From Clostridiales bacterium (GTDB taxonomy: Bacteria; Bacillota; Clostridia; Lachnospirales; Lachnospiraceae): a stretch of DNA of 11,792 nt. Under the pieces are notes generated by a model that was given only the letters and a program-made list of their open reading frames with translations, made no database searches and was not told where the DNA came from. A program made the position numbers and the translations under genes. The stretch covers positions 13,995 through 25,786 of the forward strand of contig JAJQBV010000167.1 in assembly GCA_021203115.1 (NCBI GenBank), written 5' to 3'. Positions 5,783 through 11,792 of this stretch are shown here, one piece after another. Every line of letters begins with the position of its first letter. Position 1 is the stretch's first letter.

Positions 5783-7375
5783 ATGATGAACAATTTTCGA
5801 CTGATCTATCCGCCCGATTATAACACTGCCGCAGAACCGCGCATGAAGGATTTTTCGTTCATCCGCTCCCTGCAGATTGACGATATGGTGGTGATTAAAC
5901 AGGAGAATTACCGGGGATTTGCCGAACTGCGTCTGGAAAATTACTTTTCCACGGATCCGGAGGTGTTAGACTACCGACTGTCCGTCATCGAGGATCTGGT
6001 GGAAAACCCGGCGCTGTACAAAGCTTTTTCAGACTCGGTGACGACCATTGCCAATATCAACAGCTTAAGCCGGGTGATGGACAGTGATTTTTCAATCGAC
6101 AGTGCCCTGAGTGCCGTTCGCTATCTCGAAATGTATCAGGAGATCGTGACCCTTTTTTCCGATGCGCTTGCCTCCTGCAGCCTGCACTCGGAGGGAATGC
6201 GGCTGTTTCAGGAACAGATCTCAGAGATCGTGAACGGGGAGGAGTATCAGAATCTCTGTGCGGAACTGGCGGAAACAGAGATTGATTTCGGCTACTTAAA
6301 GAGCATCACCATCGGCGTAAATCTGGACGAGACACTCCGCCCGAAGGAGGCCGGTATCCTCTCCATCAACCGGGAGGCATTCCGCCCCGGCACGGTGATG
6401 ACCCGCCTGCTGAAAAAAACGCCCGCAGACGGGAGGACGCTGATCTCCTCCCTGTATCCGCTGACTAAAGGCCTGCACGGGGAGGAACTCAAAGCCCTCA
6501 ATTACGGGATTTCCAATTCCCTCCACACCGTTTTTTCCAAATCCCTCCGCGAATTTGAACCGCTGATTCAGAATTACTATAAGGTGAACACCGCTCCGTT
6601 TGTGGCCATGCTGGATGACATTCGTTTCCTGACGGCCGGCGCCTCGTTCGTTCTTCAGATGCGCGAACTCGGTTTTCCCATGTGCCGCCCGCAGATCGCT
6701 TCCATGGAGGAAAAGGTCTGTGACCTGTCCGAAGTGTACAATCCCATGCTTGCACTGCGCGGCGTGGAAAAAACGATCGTATCCAATTCCTTCTGTCTGG
6801 ACGAAAACGGGCGCTTTTTTCTGGTGACCGGCCCGAACCACGGCGGGAAATCCATCTTCGCCTACTCCGTCGGGATGTCCCAGGCGCTGTTCCAGCTTGG
6901 GCTTTTTGTCCCGGCAAAAAGTGCACACATGAGCCCGGTGTCCGGCATTTACACACACTTTCCGGCATCGGATAAAGATAATTACGGCAAGGGACGGCTT
7001 GAGAGTGAATGCGCAAGACTGGGCGCAATCATGAAACAACTGGCAGAGACGGACATGCTCCTGATGGACGAGTCCTTTTCCAGCACCAGCGGCCTGGAGG
7101 CCGGATATATCGCCTCTGAGGTGCTGACCGGTATTGGCGTCATTGGCTGCTGCGGGCTGTTCGTCACACACATCCATGACCTGCCGCTGAAGGTCGCGGA
7201 GTTTAACGCTCATCCGCGAAATAAGGGCAAAATTGATAATCTCGTGGCACAGATGGAAAACCGTGAAGACGGTGTGCGCAGCTACCGTGTATTGCGGACG
7301 ACACCGGACGGCCTGAGCTATGCCAGAGATATCGCTATGCGTTACGGGCTGGATCTGGAAGATATTATCGGGTGA
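5783..7375 (+). CDS. MutS-like ABC-type ATPase (no mismatch-recognition domain)
   Basis: A 530-residue protein with the core/lever and ATPase domains of the MutS family but lacking the N-terminal mismatch-binding and connector domains of the ~860-residue MutS1. Residues 1-330 are mostly helical, with the clamp-like LRLENYFSTDPEVLDYRLSV start. The ATPase has Walker A GPNHGGKS at 350-357 (housekeeping MutS has GPNMGGKST), a signature-like region GKGRLESECARL (402-413), Walker B MLLMDESFSSTSGLEAGYIA (425-444), and an H-loop VTHIHDL (461-467). There is no Smr nuclease domain as in MutS2. Such short MutS-like proteins are common in Firmicutes and their role is not settled; mismatch repair should not be assumed. 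ATG 5783 follows AAAGGAG by ten bases. The TauE/SafE gene starts 31 bases after its stop, so the two are probably co-transcribed. Base use matches its neighbours. Confidence 0.85.
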   Translation: MMNNFRLIYPPDYNTAAEPRMKDFSFIRSLQIDDMVVIKQENYRGFAELRLENYFSTDPEVLDYRLSVIEDLVENPALYKAFSDSVTTIANINSLSRVMDSDFSIDSALSAVRYLEMYQEIVTLFSDALASCSLHSEGMRLFQEQISEIVNGEEYQNLCAELAETEIDFGYLKSITIGVNLDETLRPKEAGILSINREAFRPGTVMTRLLKKTPADGRTLISSLYPLTKGLHGEELKALNYGISNSLHTVFSKSLREFEPLIQNYYKVNTAPFVAMLDDIRFLTAGASFVLQMRELGFPMCRPQIASMEEKVCDLSEVYNPMLALRGVEKTIVSNSFCLDENGRFFLVTGPNHGGKSIFAYSVGMSQALFQLGLFVPAKSAHMSPVSGIYTHFPASDKDNYGKGRLESECARLGAIMKQLAETDMLLMDESFSSTSGLEAGYIASEVLTGIGVIGCCGLFVTHIHDLPLKVAEFNAHPRNKGKIDNLVAQMENREDGVRSYRVLRTTPDGLSYARDIAMRYGLDLEDIIG

Positions 7376-7406
7376 AGCCCTTCATATTACAGGACGGGAG
7401 GATCTT

Positions 7407-8201
7407 ATGGAGTATTTCTGGTACGTTATTGCTGCGTTCGGTGCGGGAGTCGGCACCGGGCTGGCCGGTTTGTCCGCAGCGACAGTTATGGTTCCGATTC
7501 TGATAGTGCTGTGCCCTTCCTTTCAAGGCGATTACGGGGCATATCAGGCGACAGCCATCGCGTTGGCGTCAGATATCCTCGGCTCTGCCGTAACCACATC
7601 GGTCTATGCAAAAAACAAGAGAATCGATTTAAAGCACGGCTGGGTTATGCTGGTCTGCATCGTTGCGCTCAGTACAGTCGGAAGCTACGCTGCCTATCTG
7701 GCCGGGAATGTTGTATTGGGCGGTTTTACCCTGATTCTCACCTTCTGTATCGGTATTCGGTTTCTGGTCAAACCGGACACCTCCAAGCCGGATGCGGATT
7801 CCTCCAATATGCATTTGAGTTGGAAAGAAATCGCGATCTCCCTGTTTTTCGGCCTTACAATCGGCTTCGGCACGGGTTTTGTGGGAATCGGCGGCGGAAT
7901 GATGATGCTGGTCGTTTTTACCGCGTTTCTGGGATATGATTTAAAGACGGCTGTGGGCACCAGCACATTCATTATGACATTTACTGCTCTGATCGGCTTT
8001 ATCAGCCATGCGATGATTCATCCCGCGATTGTTCTGGAACGCTGGAATGTGCTGATCGTCTGTATCGTCACGGCAACGGCGGCCTCCCTGATCTCCGCCC
8101 GGTTTGCAAACCGCGTGAAAAATAAAACCGTGGGCAGAGTCACCGGCGTGATACTGACTGCTTTGGGTGCAGCTATGATATACCTCAATTATTTTCGGTA
8201 A
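7407..8201 (+). CDS. TauE/SafE (TSUP) family membrane permease
   Basis: A 264-residue hydrophobic protein with the two-fold repeat of the TSUP family. The first half opens with AAFGAGVGTGLAGLSAATVM followed by VPILIV. The second opens with FFGLTIGFGTGFVGIGGGMM and MMLVVFTAFLGYDLKTAVGTS. Seven or eight membrane segments are likely, with a short polar loop (PDTSKPDADSSN) between the halves. Members move sulfite, sulfoacetate, thiosulfate or related anions across the cytoplasmic membrane; the substrate here is not evident. The start at 7407 is chosen because GGGAGG (7396-7401) lies five bases before it, while an upstream in-frame ATG overlaps the MutS-like gene without a site. It is the second gene of a plus-strand pair. 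I see no clear terminator after it; the next gene is convergent. Confidence 0.85.
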   Translation: MEYFWYVIAAFGAGVGTGLAGLSAATVMVPILIVLCPSFQGDYGAYQATAIALASDILGSAVTTSVYAKNKRIDLKHGWVMLVCIVALSTVGSYAAYLAGNVVLGGFTLILTFCIGIRFLVKPDTSKPDADSSNMHLSWKEIAISLFFGLTIGFGTGFVGIGGGMMMLVVFTAFLGYDLKTAVGTSTFIMTFTALIGFISHAMIHPAIVLERWNVLIVCIVTATAASLISARFANRVKNKTVGRVTGVILTALGAAMIYLNYFR

Positions 8202-8230
8202 ACTCGGTTTCCGGTACTTTAGATCAGCAT

Positions 8231-8548
8231 TTATTTCATCTGCTCCAGTACCTTTCGGTAAGGCGCGATCATTTACATATTATATCTGTCAAATCTGTTC
8301 GTATCAACTTTAGAATATCCTGAAAATTCCGCACAATAATGTTCGATCTGATATTCCAACACATCCCGTTCCCACGACGGCTCCTCTCCCCTTATCCACT
8401 CTAATGCTGAGGTACAATCCAAATGAAAACCCCTGCCAAAATACCGGAACATCTTTTCGTGAGACCCACTAAAAGGTCTGGCTGTCACTCTTTTTACATT
8501 TTCGGCAATTGTAAAGTTACGATTTATACTTTGATTAGCCGTCAACAA
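8231..8548 (-). pseudogene. Uncharacterised protein, possibly interrupted by an in-frame TAA
   Basis: I do not recognise this protein. From the TTG at 8548 it reads LLTANQSINRNFTIAENVKR, then VTARPFSGSHEKMFRYFGRG, FHLDCTSALEWIRGEEPSWE and so on to YNM, TAA (8273-8275): 91 residues, soluble, rich in charged and aromatic residues. Beyond the TAA the same frame continues with MIAPYRKVLEQMK before a second TAA at 8231-8233. That peptide looks protein-like (a helix), so the first TAA may be a nonsense mutation in a ~105-residue protein. The start is weak: a TTG overlapping the previous gene's stop by seven bases, with only GAGGGA very close by. It could be translated by coupling, or it could be the detached C-terminal part of the upstream gene after a frameshift. 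If the first stop is authentic, the gene is 8273-8548. Confidence 0.45.
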
Positions 8549-9237
8549 TCCCTCGCTATCAATACATCCTTGCTGGTTAATTCTTCTCCTGAAAAGCGAA
8601 ACCAGATAAAATCGTTATAGGAAACGCCATGCGTTTTTTGTACAATTTCGCGCGGATTGTACTCATTTATCCCCAATCTGTTCAAAATGTCCTGAATGTC
8701 GGCACGATTCCTGTCCCAACACCGCAACTCAAAAATATGATTCAACTGATGCCGTGTCATACTGGTCGAAGCAAATAACTGTTTCAAAGGATGCTCTGTG
8801 AACCTCGAAACCTTCACTCTGCTCCCTTGTACATGAACACGCGCCGTAATTTCATCTTTCCAGAAAACCTCAAAAGAGTAATCTGACACTATTTTTTCCT
8901 TAGTGCGTTCCGTTTGCAGACTGCGCAACGCATCCTCCAGATGCCTTACAACAGACTCCTGCTCCTTTTTCTGTGCCGTCAGCTCTTTCGAATACTGTAT
9001 CTGAGCCTCCTCCCGGCAAACTGCGCCCGGACGAACAGGACATAAATATTTCCAACGTACCGCGCCGTCCTCACGCCACTGCATGTAACAATACAGCTTT
9101 CCTTTAATCTTTTTAATCACAATAGAACAGCCGGATTCAGGAAATTTCTCCAGTTCCTTTTCGAGATCATTCAAACGATTCCTTGCCTGAGCCAGCTCAT
9201 AGCGTAACAGGCGATAAATTCTATCCAATTCTTTCAT
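8542..9237 (-). CDS. Uncharacterised 231-residue protein with coiled-coil N-terminus
   Basis: I cannot assign a function. Residues 1-32 (YRLLRYELAQARNRLNDLEK) and 75-116 (YSKELTAQKKEQESVVRHLE) are heptad-like helices. Between them lies a small beta module with VIKKIKGKLYCYMQWREDGA (40-59) and RWKYLCP. The second half (118-228) reads FEVFWKDEITARVHVQGSRV, then HPLKQLFASTSMTRHQLNHI, a Cys/Arg-rich helix FELRCWDRNRADIQDILNRL and THGVSYNDFIWFRFSGEELT. This last part loosely recalls a small domain in Firmicute proteins encoded beside HipA-like kinases, but that is from memory and weak. GGAGGG lies about nine bases before the ATG. A second unknown ORF overlaps its stop, so they form a two-gene unit or a frameshifted single gene. 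It diverges from the riboswitch-MATE locus. Confidence 0.6.
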   Translation of the reverse strand: MKELDRIYRLLRYELAQARNRLNDLEKELEKFPESGCSIVIKKIKGKLYCYMQWREDGAVRWKYLCPVRPGAVCREEAQIQYSKELTAQKKEQESVVRHLEDALRSLQTERTKEKIVSDYSFEVFWKDEITARVHVQGSRVKVSRFTEHPLKQLFASTSMTRHQLNHIFELRCWDRNRADIQDILNRLGINEYNPREIVQKTHGVSYNDFIWFRFSGEELTSKDVLIARDC

Positions 9238-9314
9238 GGATTAACCCTCCACCTGCATGTTAACATATATTTCTCGCAAATACAATATTTAAATGATAAC
9301 TCGCCATTAACCAT

Positions 9315-9343
9315 TTGACTTTTTCATTTTTTAATGGTAAAGT
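9315..9343 (+). promoter_or_regulatory. Promoter of the riboswitch-MATE transcript
   Basis: TTGACT (9315-9320), a 17-base spacer and TAAAGT (9338-9343), with the extended -10 dinucleotide TG at 9335-9336. The expected start near 9349-9351 falls inside the first leader hairpin, so the true start may be a few bases earlier or the hairpin shorter than drawn. Confidence 0.6.
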
Positions 9344-9405
9344 TTGCGAGGACGCGACCGTTTCGCAAAGATAAACGTGCAAACCAATTGGCTTGCACGT
9401 TTTTT
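9343..9405 (+). ncRNA. Two-hairpin transcription-attenuating leader, candidate guanidine-IV (mepA) riboswitch
   Basis: Hairpin one: TTTGCGA (9343-9349) pairs perfectly with TCGCAAA (9363-9369) around the 13-base loop GGACGCGACCGTT. Hairpin two: AAACGTGCAA (9373-9382) pairs with TTGCACGTTT (9393-9402) around ACCAATTGGC and runs into six T (9400-9405), a textbook terminator placed before the MATE ribosome binding site (GGAGG, 9426-9430). A terminator between a promoter and its own gene implies regulated readthrough. Guanidine-IV (mepA motif) riboswitches are known to control MATE genes in Clostridia through a loop-loop interaction that competes with a terminator, and this arrangement fits. I have not compared it with the consensus model, so the class is inferred from layout and gene context; the attenuator itself is seen directly. 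Confidence 0.6.
9383..9405 (+). terminator. Intrinsic terminator forming the 3' hairpin of the leader
   Basis: The ten-base stem of the second leader hairpin (arms 9373-9382 and 9393-9402), closed by a loop at 9383-9392 that contains the self-complementary CCAATTGG, is followed by T6. It lies 32 bases before the MATE start codon, so it would end transcription early unless disrupted. Confidence 0.8.
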
Positions 9406-9436
9406 ATATCTGTGAATTTTACTGTGGAGGACAACC

Positions 9437-10795
9437 ATGAACAATACAAACAAGATGGCAACAATGAAAATGTCAAAGCTTCTTCTCAATATGTCGCTGC
9501 CGCTGATGATCTCGCTGCTGGTTCAGTCATTGTACAATATCGTGGACAGCATCTTCGTGGCAAGAATCAGTGAAGCCGCGCTAACCGCCACCTCACTGGC
9601 CTATCCGATCTAGCTTTTAATGATCGCCGTGTCGGTCGGTACCAGCGTCGGCATAAATGCCCTGCTTTCCAGAAGTGTCGGTGCAAAAGAATATGAGATG
9701 ACTGCCAATGCCGCTGCTACCGGTGTCCTTCTTGCCGGTGCCGGCACGCTGGTGTTCCTGATTTTGGGGATTTTCTGCCCTGACCGATTCGCCTTGCTGT
9801 TTACAGACGATGAGACCATTGCGCTCTACTGCGGACAATATCTGCGCATCTGCATGATTTTCTGCCTCGGAACCTTTATCAGCACCATGTACCAGCGCTT
9901 CCTGCAATCTGTGGGATATACGTTTGAAAGCATGCTGTCCCTGATCGCGGGCGCCGTGACCAACCTGATTCTCGATCCGATTTTAATTTTCGGCCTTTTT
10001 GGCACACAGGCGCTGGGGATCCGCGGCGCGGCAATCGCGACCGTAATCGGACAATGGGTTTCCGCAGCTGTCGCGATTCTGCTGAACCGCTTTCGCAATC
10101 CCCTGATTCGGGTAAAATTCGCCGGATACCGGCCGGATAAAAAGGTGTTCCTCCAGATTTACAGAGTCGGCCTTCCGACGATTGTCACACAGGCGATCGG
10201 CAGCATCATGGTAACGGCGGTCAATGCGATTCTCATGCCGTTTTCACCCACTGCCGTGGCGTTTTTCGGCGTATATTACAAGCTTCAGAACTTCCTCTTT
10301 ATGCCAATGAACGGACTGGGGCAGGCTGCCATTCCGATCGTCGGTTATAATTTCGGTGCGAAAAATCCGGAACGTATTCGCCAGTTCTACCGGAATATTC
10401 TGCCGGTTGCCATCGTATTCTCTCTCGCTGCCACCGCGGTTTTCCTTTTACTGCCCGGCCAGCTTCTGTCGCTTTTTTCTGCCGGAGCGGAAATGCTGGC
10501 TCTCGGAATTCCCGCGTTGCGCATCATATCCGTGACATTTGTTTTCGCCTCGGTAACTATGGTGCTCAGCTATTCCGCTTCCGGCATGGGCAACGGAATC
10601 GTCAATATGCTCGGAACAGCCATACGCCAGCTTATTCTTCTGGTACCGGCGCTGTATCTTTTCTCAAAATTCTTCGGAATTTCTCATGCATGGTATGCCT
10701 TCTGGATCTCAGAGATTACGGCAACGGTGTACGCGAGCATTGCCACACTGCATGAACTGAAGGTGAAAAATATTATCTCCGGAAAAGCCGATTGA
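9437..10795 (+). pseudogene. MATE-family multidrug exporter (MepA-like) with amber stop at codon 59
   Basis: The ATG at 9437, six bases after GGAGG (9426-9430), opens a 453-codon frame of normal MATE length. It holds MKMSKLLLNMSLPLMISLLV, then QSLYNIVDSIFVARISEAAL and ATSLAYPI, a TAG at 9611-9613, and LLMIAVSVGTSVGINALLSR onward to the TGA at 10793-10795. Family members have Gln at that place (AYPxQ), so a CAG to TAG change is the simplest explanation. The rest is intact: RFLQSVGYTFESMLSLIAGA with NLILDPILIFGLFG in the N-lobe, and NGLGQAAIPIVGYNFGAKNP with YSASGMGNGIVNMLGTAIRQ in the C-lobe. Reinitiation at ATG 9620, six bases after the stop, would lack the first membrane helix and is unlikely to give a working pump. 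Suppression of the amber codon is possible but nothing here supports it. The upstream leader suggests guanidine- or guanidinium-linked export. Confidence 0.85.
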
Positions 10796-10853
10796 TACAG
10801 GTCTTGGCATTTTTTGAACGCTGGAGACGAACTCTGTCTTTTAATTCAACTTC

Positions 10854-11645
10854 TTACAGAAAAAGTTCGCATTCCCTCCGCTTTTTGCAAAGTGTACCTA
10901 ACGCAACGCCACCAAGAGATGTGATCACCTTATTGAGTTTCCTTGCATTCTGCGGGCACAGAGAAATACAGCGCATGCAGCTGATGCACTTCTTGCTGTC
11001 TGATTTTAAGGTATCAGCATCTATGGCACCCACCGGGCATTTTCGGACGCAGAGCCCACATTTCACGCAATCGCCGGAAATTCCCGGAGCCATCCCCATG
11101 CTCATACCCTGTTTTTCTGTCACTTTCCCGGGGACGCCGGGCATGTTTTCATTGCCCGCGGAAATCTTTTCCATGATTTTACCCGCCATATCCCGCAAAA
11201 CTGCAGCATCCGATGCATCTGGTCTCCCCGCCGCTACCTGTCTTGCAATAGAGTGTTCTGCAATGGCTGCAACGGCTGCAACCGGCCGGAACCCTGCTTT
11301 CACCGCAGCATCCAGTAACTCTGCCAGCGTATTATCGTAGGCACGGTTCCCGTAAACGCATACAAGAACTGCCCTCACACCTGCGCCATCAATCTGAGCA
11401 ATCCGCTCTAACGCTGTTTTAGGTACATGGCCGCCATAAGAAGGTATGGCAATCAAAGCCAGATCGTCACTGCCAAACACTGCATCCTCATAGCATGTTT
11501 CCGGATCGCAAAGATCAATTTCATTCACCATTGCACCGCCGGAAATATTTTCCATTAATGTATCTACTGCTTTTTTCGTCCCGCCGGTCGGGCTGAAAAT
11601 GATAGAATGAACTGCTCCATTTCCCATCTGTTGTATCTTGCTCAT
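10854..11645 (-). CDS. EFR1-type flavodoxin/2[4Fe-4S] ferredoxin protein
   Basis: A 263-residue soluble redox protein. Residues 10-160 form a flavodoxin-like domain: VHSIIFSPTGGTKKAVDTLM with the phosphate-binding SPTGGTKK loop, LALIAIPSYGGHVPKTALER, and AVLVCVYGNRAYDNTLAELL. A linker rich in Met, Gly and Pro (164-190) leads to a bacterial 2[4Fe-4S] ferredoxin domain with two complete CxxCxxCxxxCP motifs: C193, C196, C199, C203 and C220, C223, C226, C230. A basic tail, KKRRECELFL, ends it. Such proteins shuttle electrons between flavin and iron-sulfur partners in anaerobes; the partner is unknown. I chose ATG 11645 because GGGGA lies about eight bases upstream; ATG 11675 has no convincing site and overlaps the short upstream ORF. 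It converges on the second MATE gene with a 58-base gap, in which I see no clear terminator. Confidence 0.88.
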   Translation of the reverse strand: MSKIQQMGNGAVHSIIFSPTGGTKKAVDTLMENISGGAMVNEIDLCDPETCYEDAVFGSDDLALIAIPSYGGHVPKTALERIAQIDGAGVRAVLVCVYGNRAYDNTLAELLDAAVKAGFRPVAAVAAIAEHSIARQVAAGRPDASDAAVLRDMAGKIMEKISAGNENMPGVPGKVTEKQGMSMGMAPGISGDCVKCGLCVRKCPVGAIDADTLKSDSKKCISCMRCISLCPQNARKLNKVITSLGGVALGTLCKKRRECELFL

Positions 11646-11671
11646 GTTACATTTCCCCGCTTTCGGATTCT

Positions 11672-11788
11672 TCAAACCTCATCCAGAATCGCTGCTGCAA
11701 TTATCTCCACCAGCATCTGCGGCATATCATTTGTAAAAATATAACTGTTTCCCAACATTAAAATTCTCATAATATTTTCATTTACCAT
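11672..11788 (-). pseudogene. N-terminal fragment of an SGNH-hydrolase/DUF4886-like protein
   Basis: The minus strand at the right edge encodes MVNENIMRILMLGNSYIFTN, then DMPQMLVEIIAAAILDEV and TGA (11672-11674). The ILMLGNSYIFTNDMP block is the first strand and nucleophile loop (GNSYT/x-NDMP) seen at the start of SGNH-fold, DUF4886-like hydrolases, with the Ser as candidate nucleophile. Those proteins run to 200 residues or more, so this 32-38 residue piece is a truncated remnant. The start could be 11788 or 11770, or lie beyond the window; no good ribosome binding site is visible. It ends 27 bases before the flavodoxin-ferredoxin start, so the two may share a transcript. Confidence 0.5.
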
Positions 11789-11792
11789 ATAT

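Noticed and set aside
6296..7213. 305-codon open frame antisense to the MutS-like gene
   Set aside because: It mirrors the real gene, has low-complexity composition with many His/Gln/Gly residues, no ribosome binding site and no recognisable motif. It is a by-product of codon use on the coding strand.
8213..8252. Inverted repeat GGTACT/AGTACC after the TauE/SafE gene
   Set aside because: Six-base arms with a 28-base loop and no T run; too weak to call a terminator. The region is also explained by the in-frame extension of the minus-strand ORF.
5783..9237. A defence island built around the MutS-like ATPase and the unknown pair
   Set aside because: No nuclease, helicase, reverse transcriptase, CRISPR or restriction gene lies nearby, and the genes are on opposite strands with separate transcription.
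10792..11340. 182-codon plus-strand frame opposite the flavodoxin-ferredoxin gene
   Set aside because: Ser/Thr/Pro-rich shadow of a well-supported gene with complete iron-sulfur motifs on the other strand; no start signal.
1..11792. tRNA, rRNA, CRISPR, insertion sequence or prophage
   Set aside because: No cloverleaf, spaced direct-repeat array, transposase motif, terminal inverted repeats or phage genes were found on either strand.

Overview
The window looks like chromosomal DNA of a Firmicute of the class Clostridia (an anaerobic gut or rumen type). This is inferred, not proven. The grounds are strong AGGAGG-type ribosome binding sites, sigma-A promoters with TTGACA/TATAAT boxes, rho-independent terminators, and the gene set: desulfoferrodoxin, a DUF134/NifX pair, two MATE exporters, an EFR1-type flavodoxin-ferredoxin protein, HxlR and MerR regulators. 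I see no rRNA, tRNA, CRISPR array, transposase or phage module.

Layout. Positions 1-1770: a MerR-type regulator lacking its DNA-binding half, converging on a MATE exporter gene (minus strand) split by a one-base shift in an A7 tract. 1850-2020: back-to-back promoters. The plus-strand one feeds only the first ~20 codons of what looks like a short-chain dehydrogenase. 2019-3033: HxlR regulator and LysE exporter (minus, probably one unit). 3083-3663: a flavin-binding pyridoxamine-oxidase-like protein with a clear promoter, a terminator and a 25-bp near-perfect palindrome just upstream of its -35. 3688-4750: DUF134 DNA-binding protein, an out-of-frame tail of a NifX-like protein, and desulfoferrodoxin (superoxide reductase), one minus-strand operon. 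4783-5529: consensus promoter, ~140-nt leader and a DUF2798 membrane protein. 5530-5693: a C39-peptidase fragment. 5783-8201: MutS-like ATPase plus a TauE/SafE permease (plus strand, probably co-transcribed). 8231-9237: two poorly known minus-strand ORFs, the second perhaps broken. 9315-10795: promoter, a two-hairpin leader resembling a guanidine-IV (mepA) riboswitch, and a second MATE gene with an amber stop at codon 59. 10854-11788: EFR1 flavodoxin/2[4Fe-4S] protein preceded by a short SGNH/DUF4886-like fragment.

Themes. The intact genes cover redox and oxygen protection (superoxide reductase, FMN split-barrel protein, flavodoxin-ferredoxin) and small-molecule export (LysE, TauE/SafE, two damaged MATE pumps). 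The striking property is gene decay: at least seven loci in 11.8 kb are truncated, frameshifted or stopped, often with promoter and ribosome binding site still intact. I did not find a convincing wholly new system. The best leads are the riboswitch-like leader on a nonsense-mutated exporter, the 3639-3663 operator, and the uncharacterised 8231-9237 pair.
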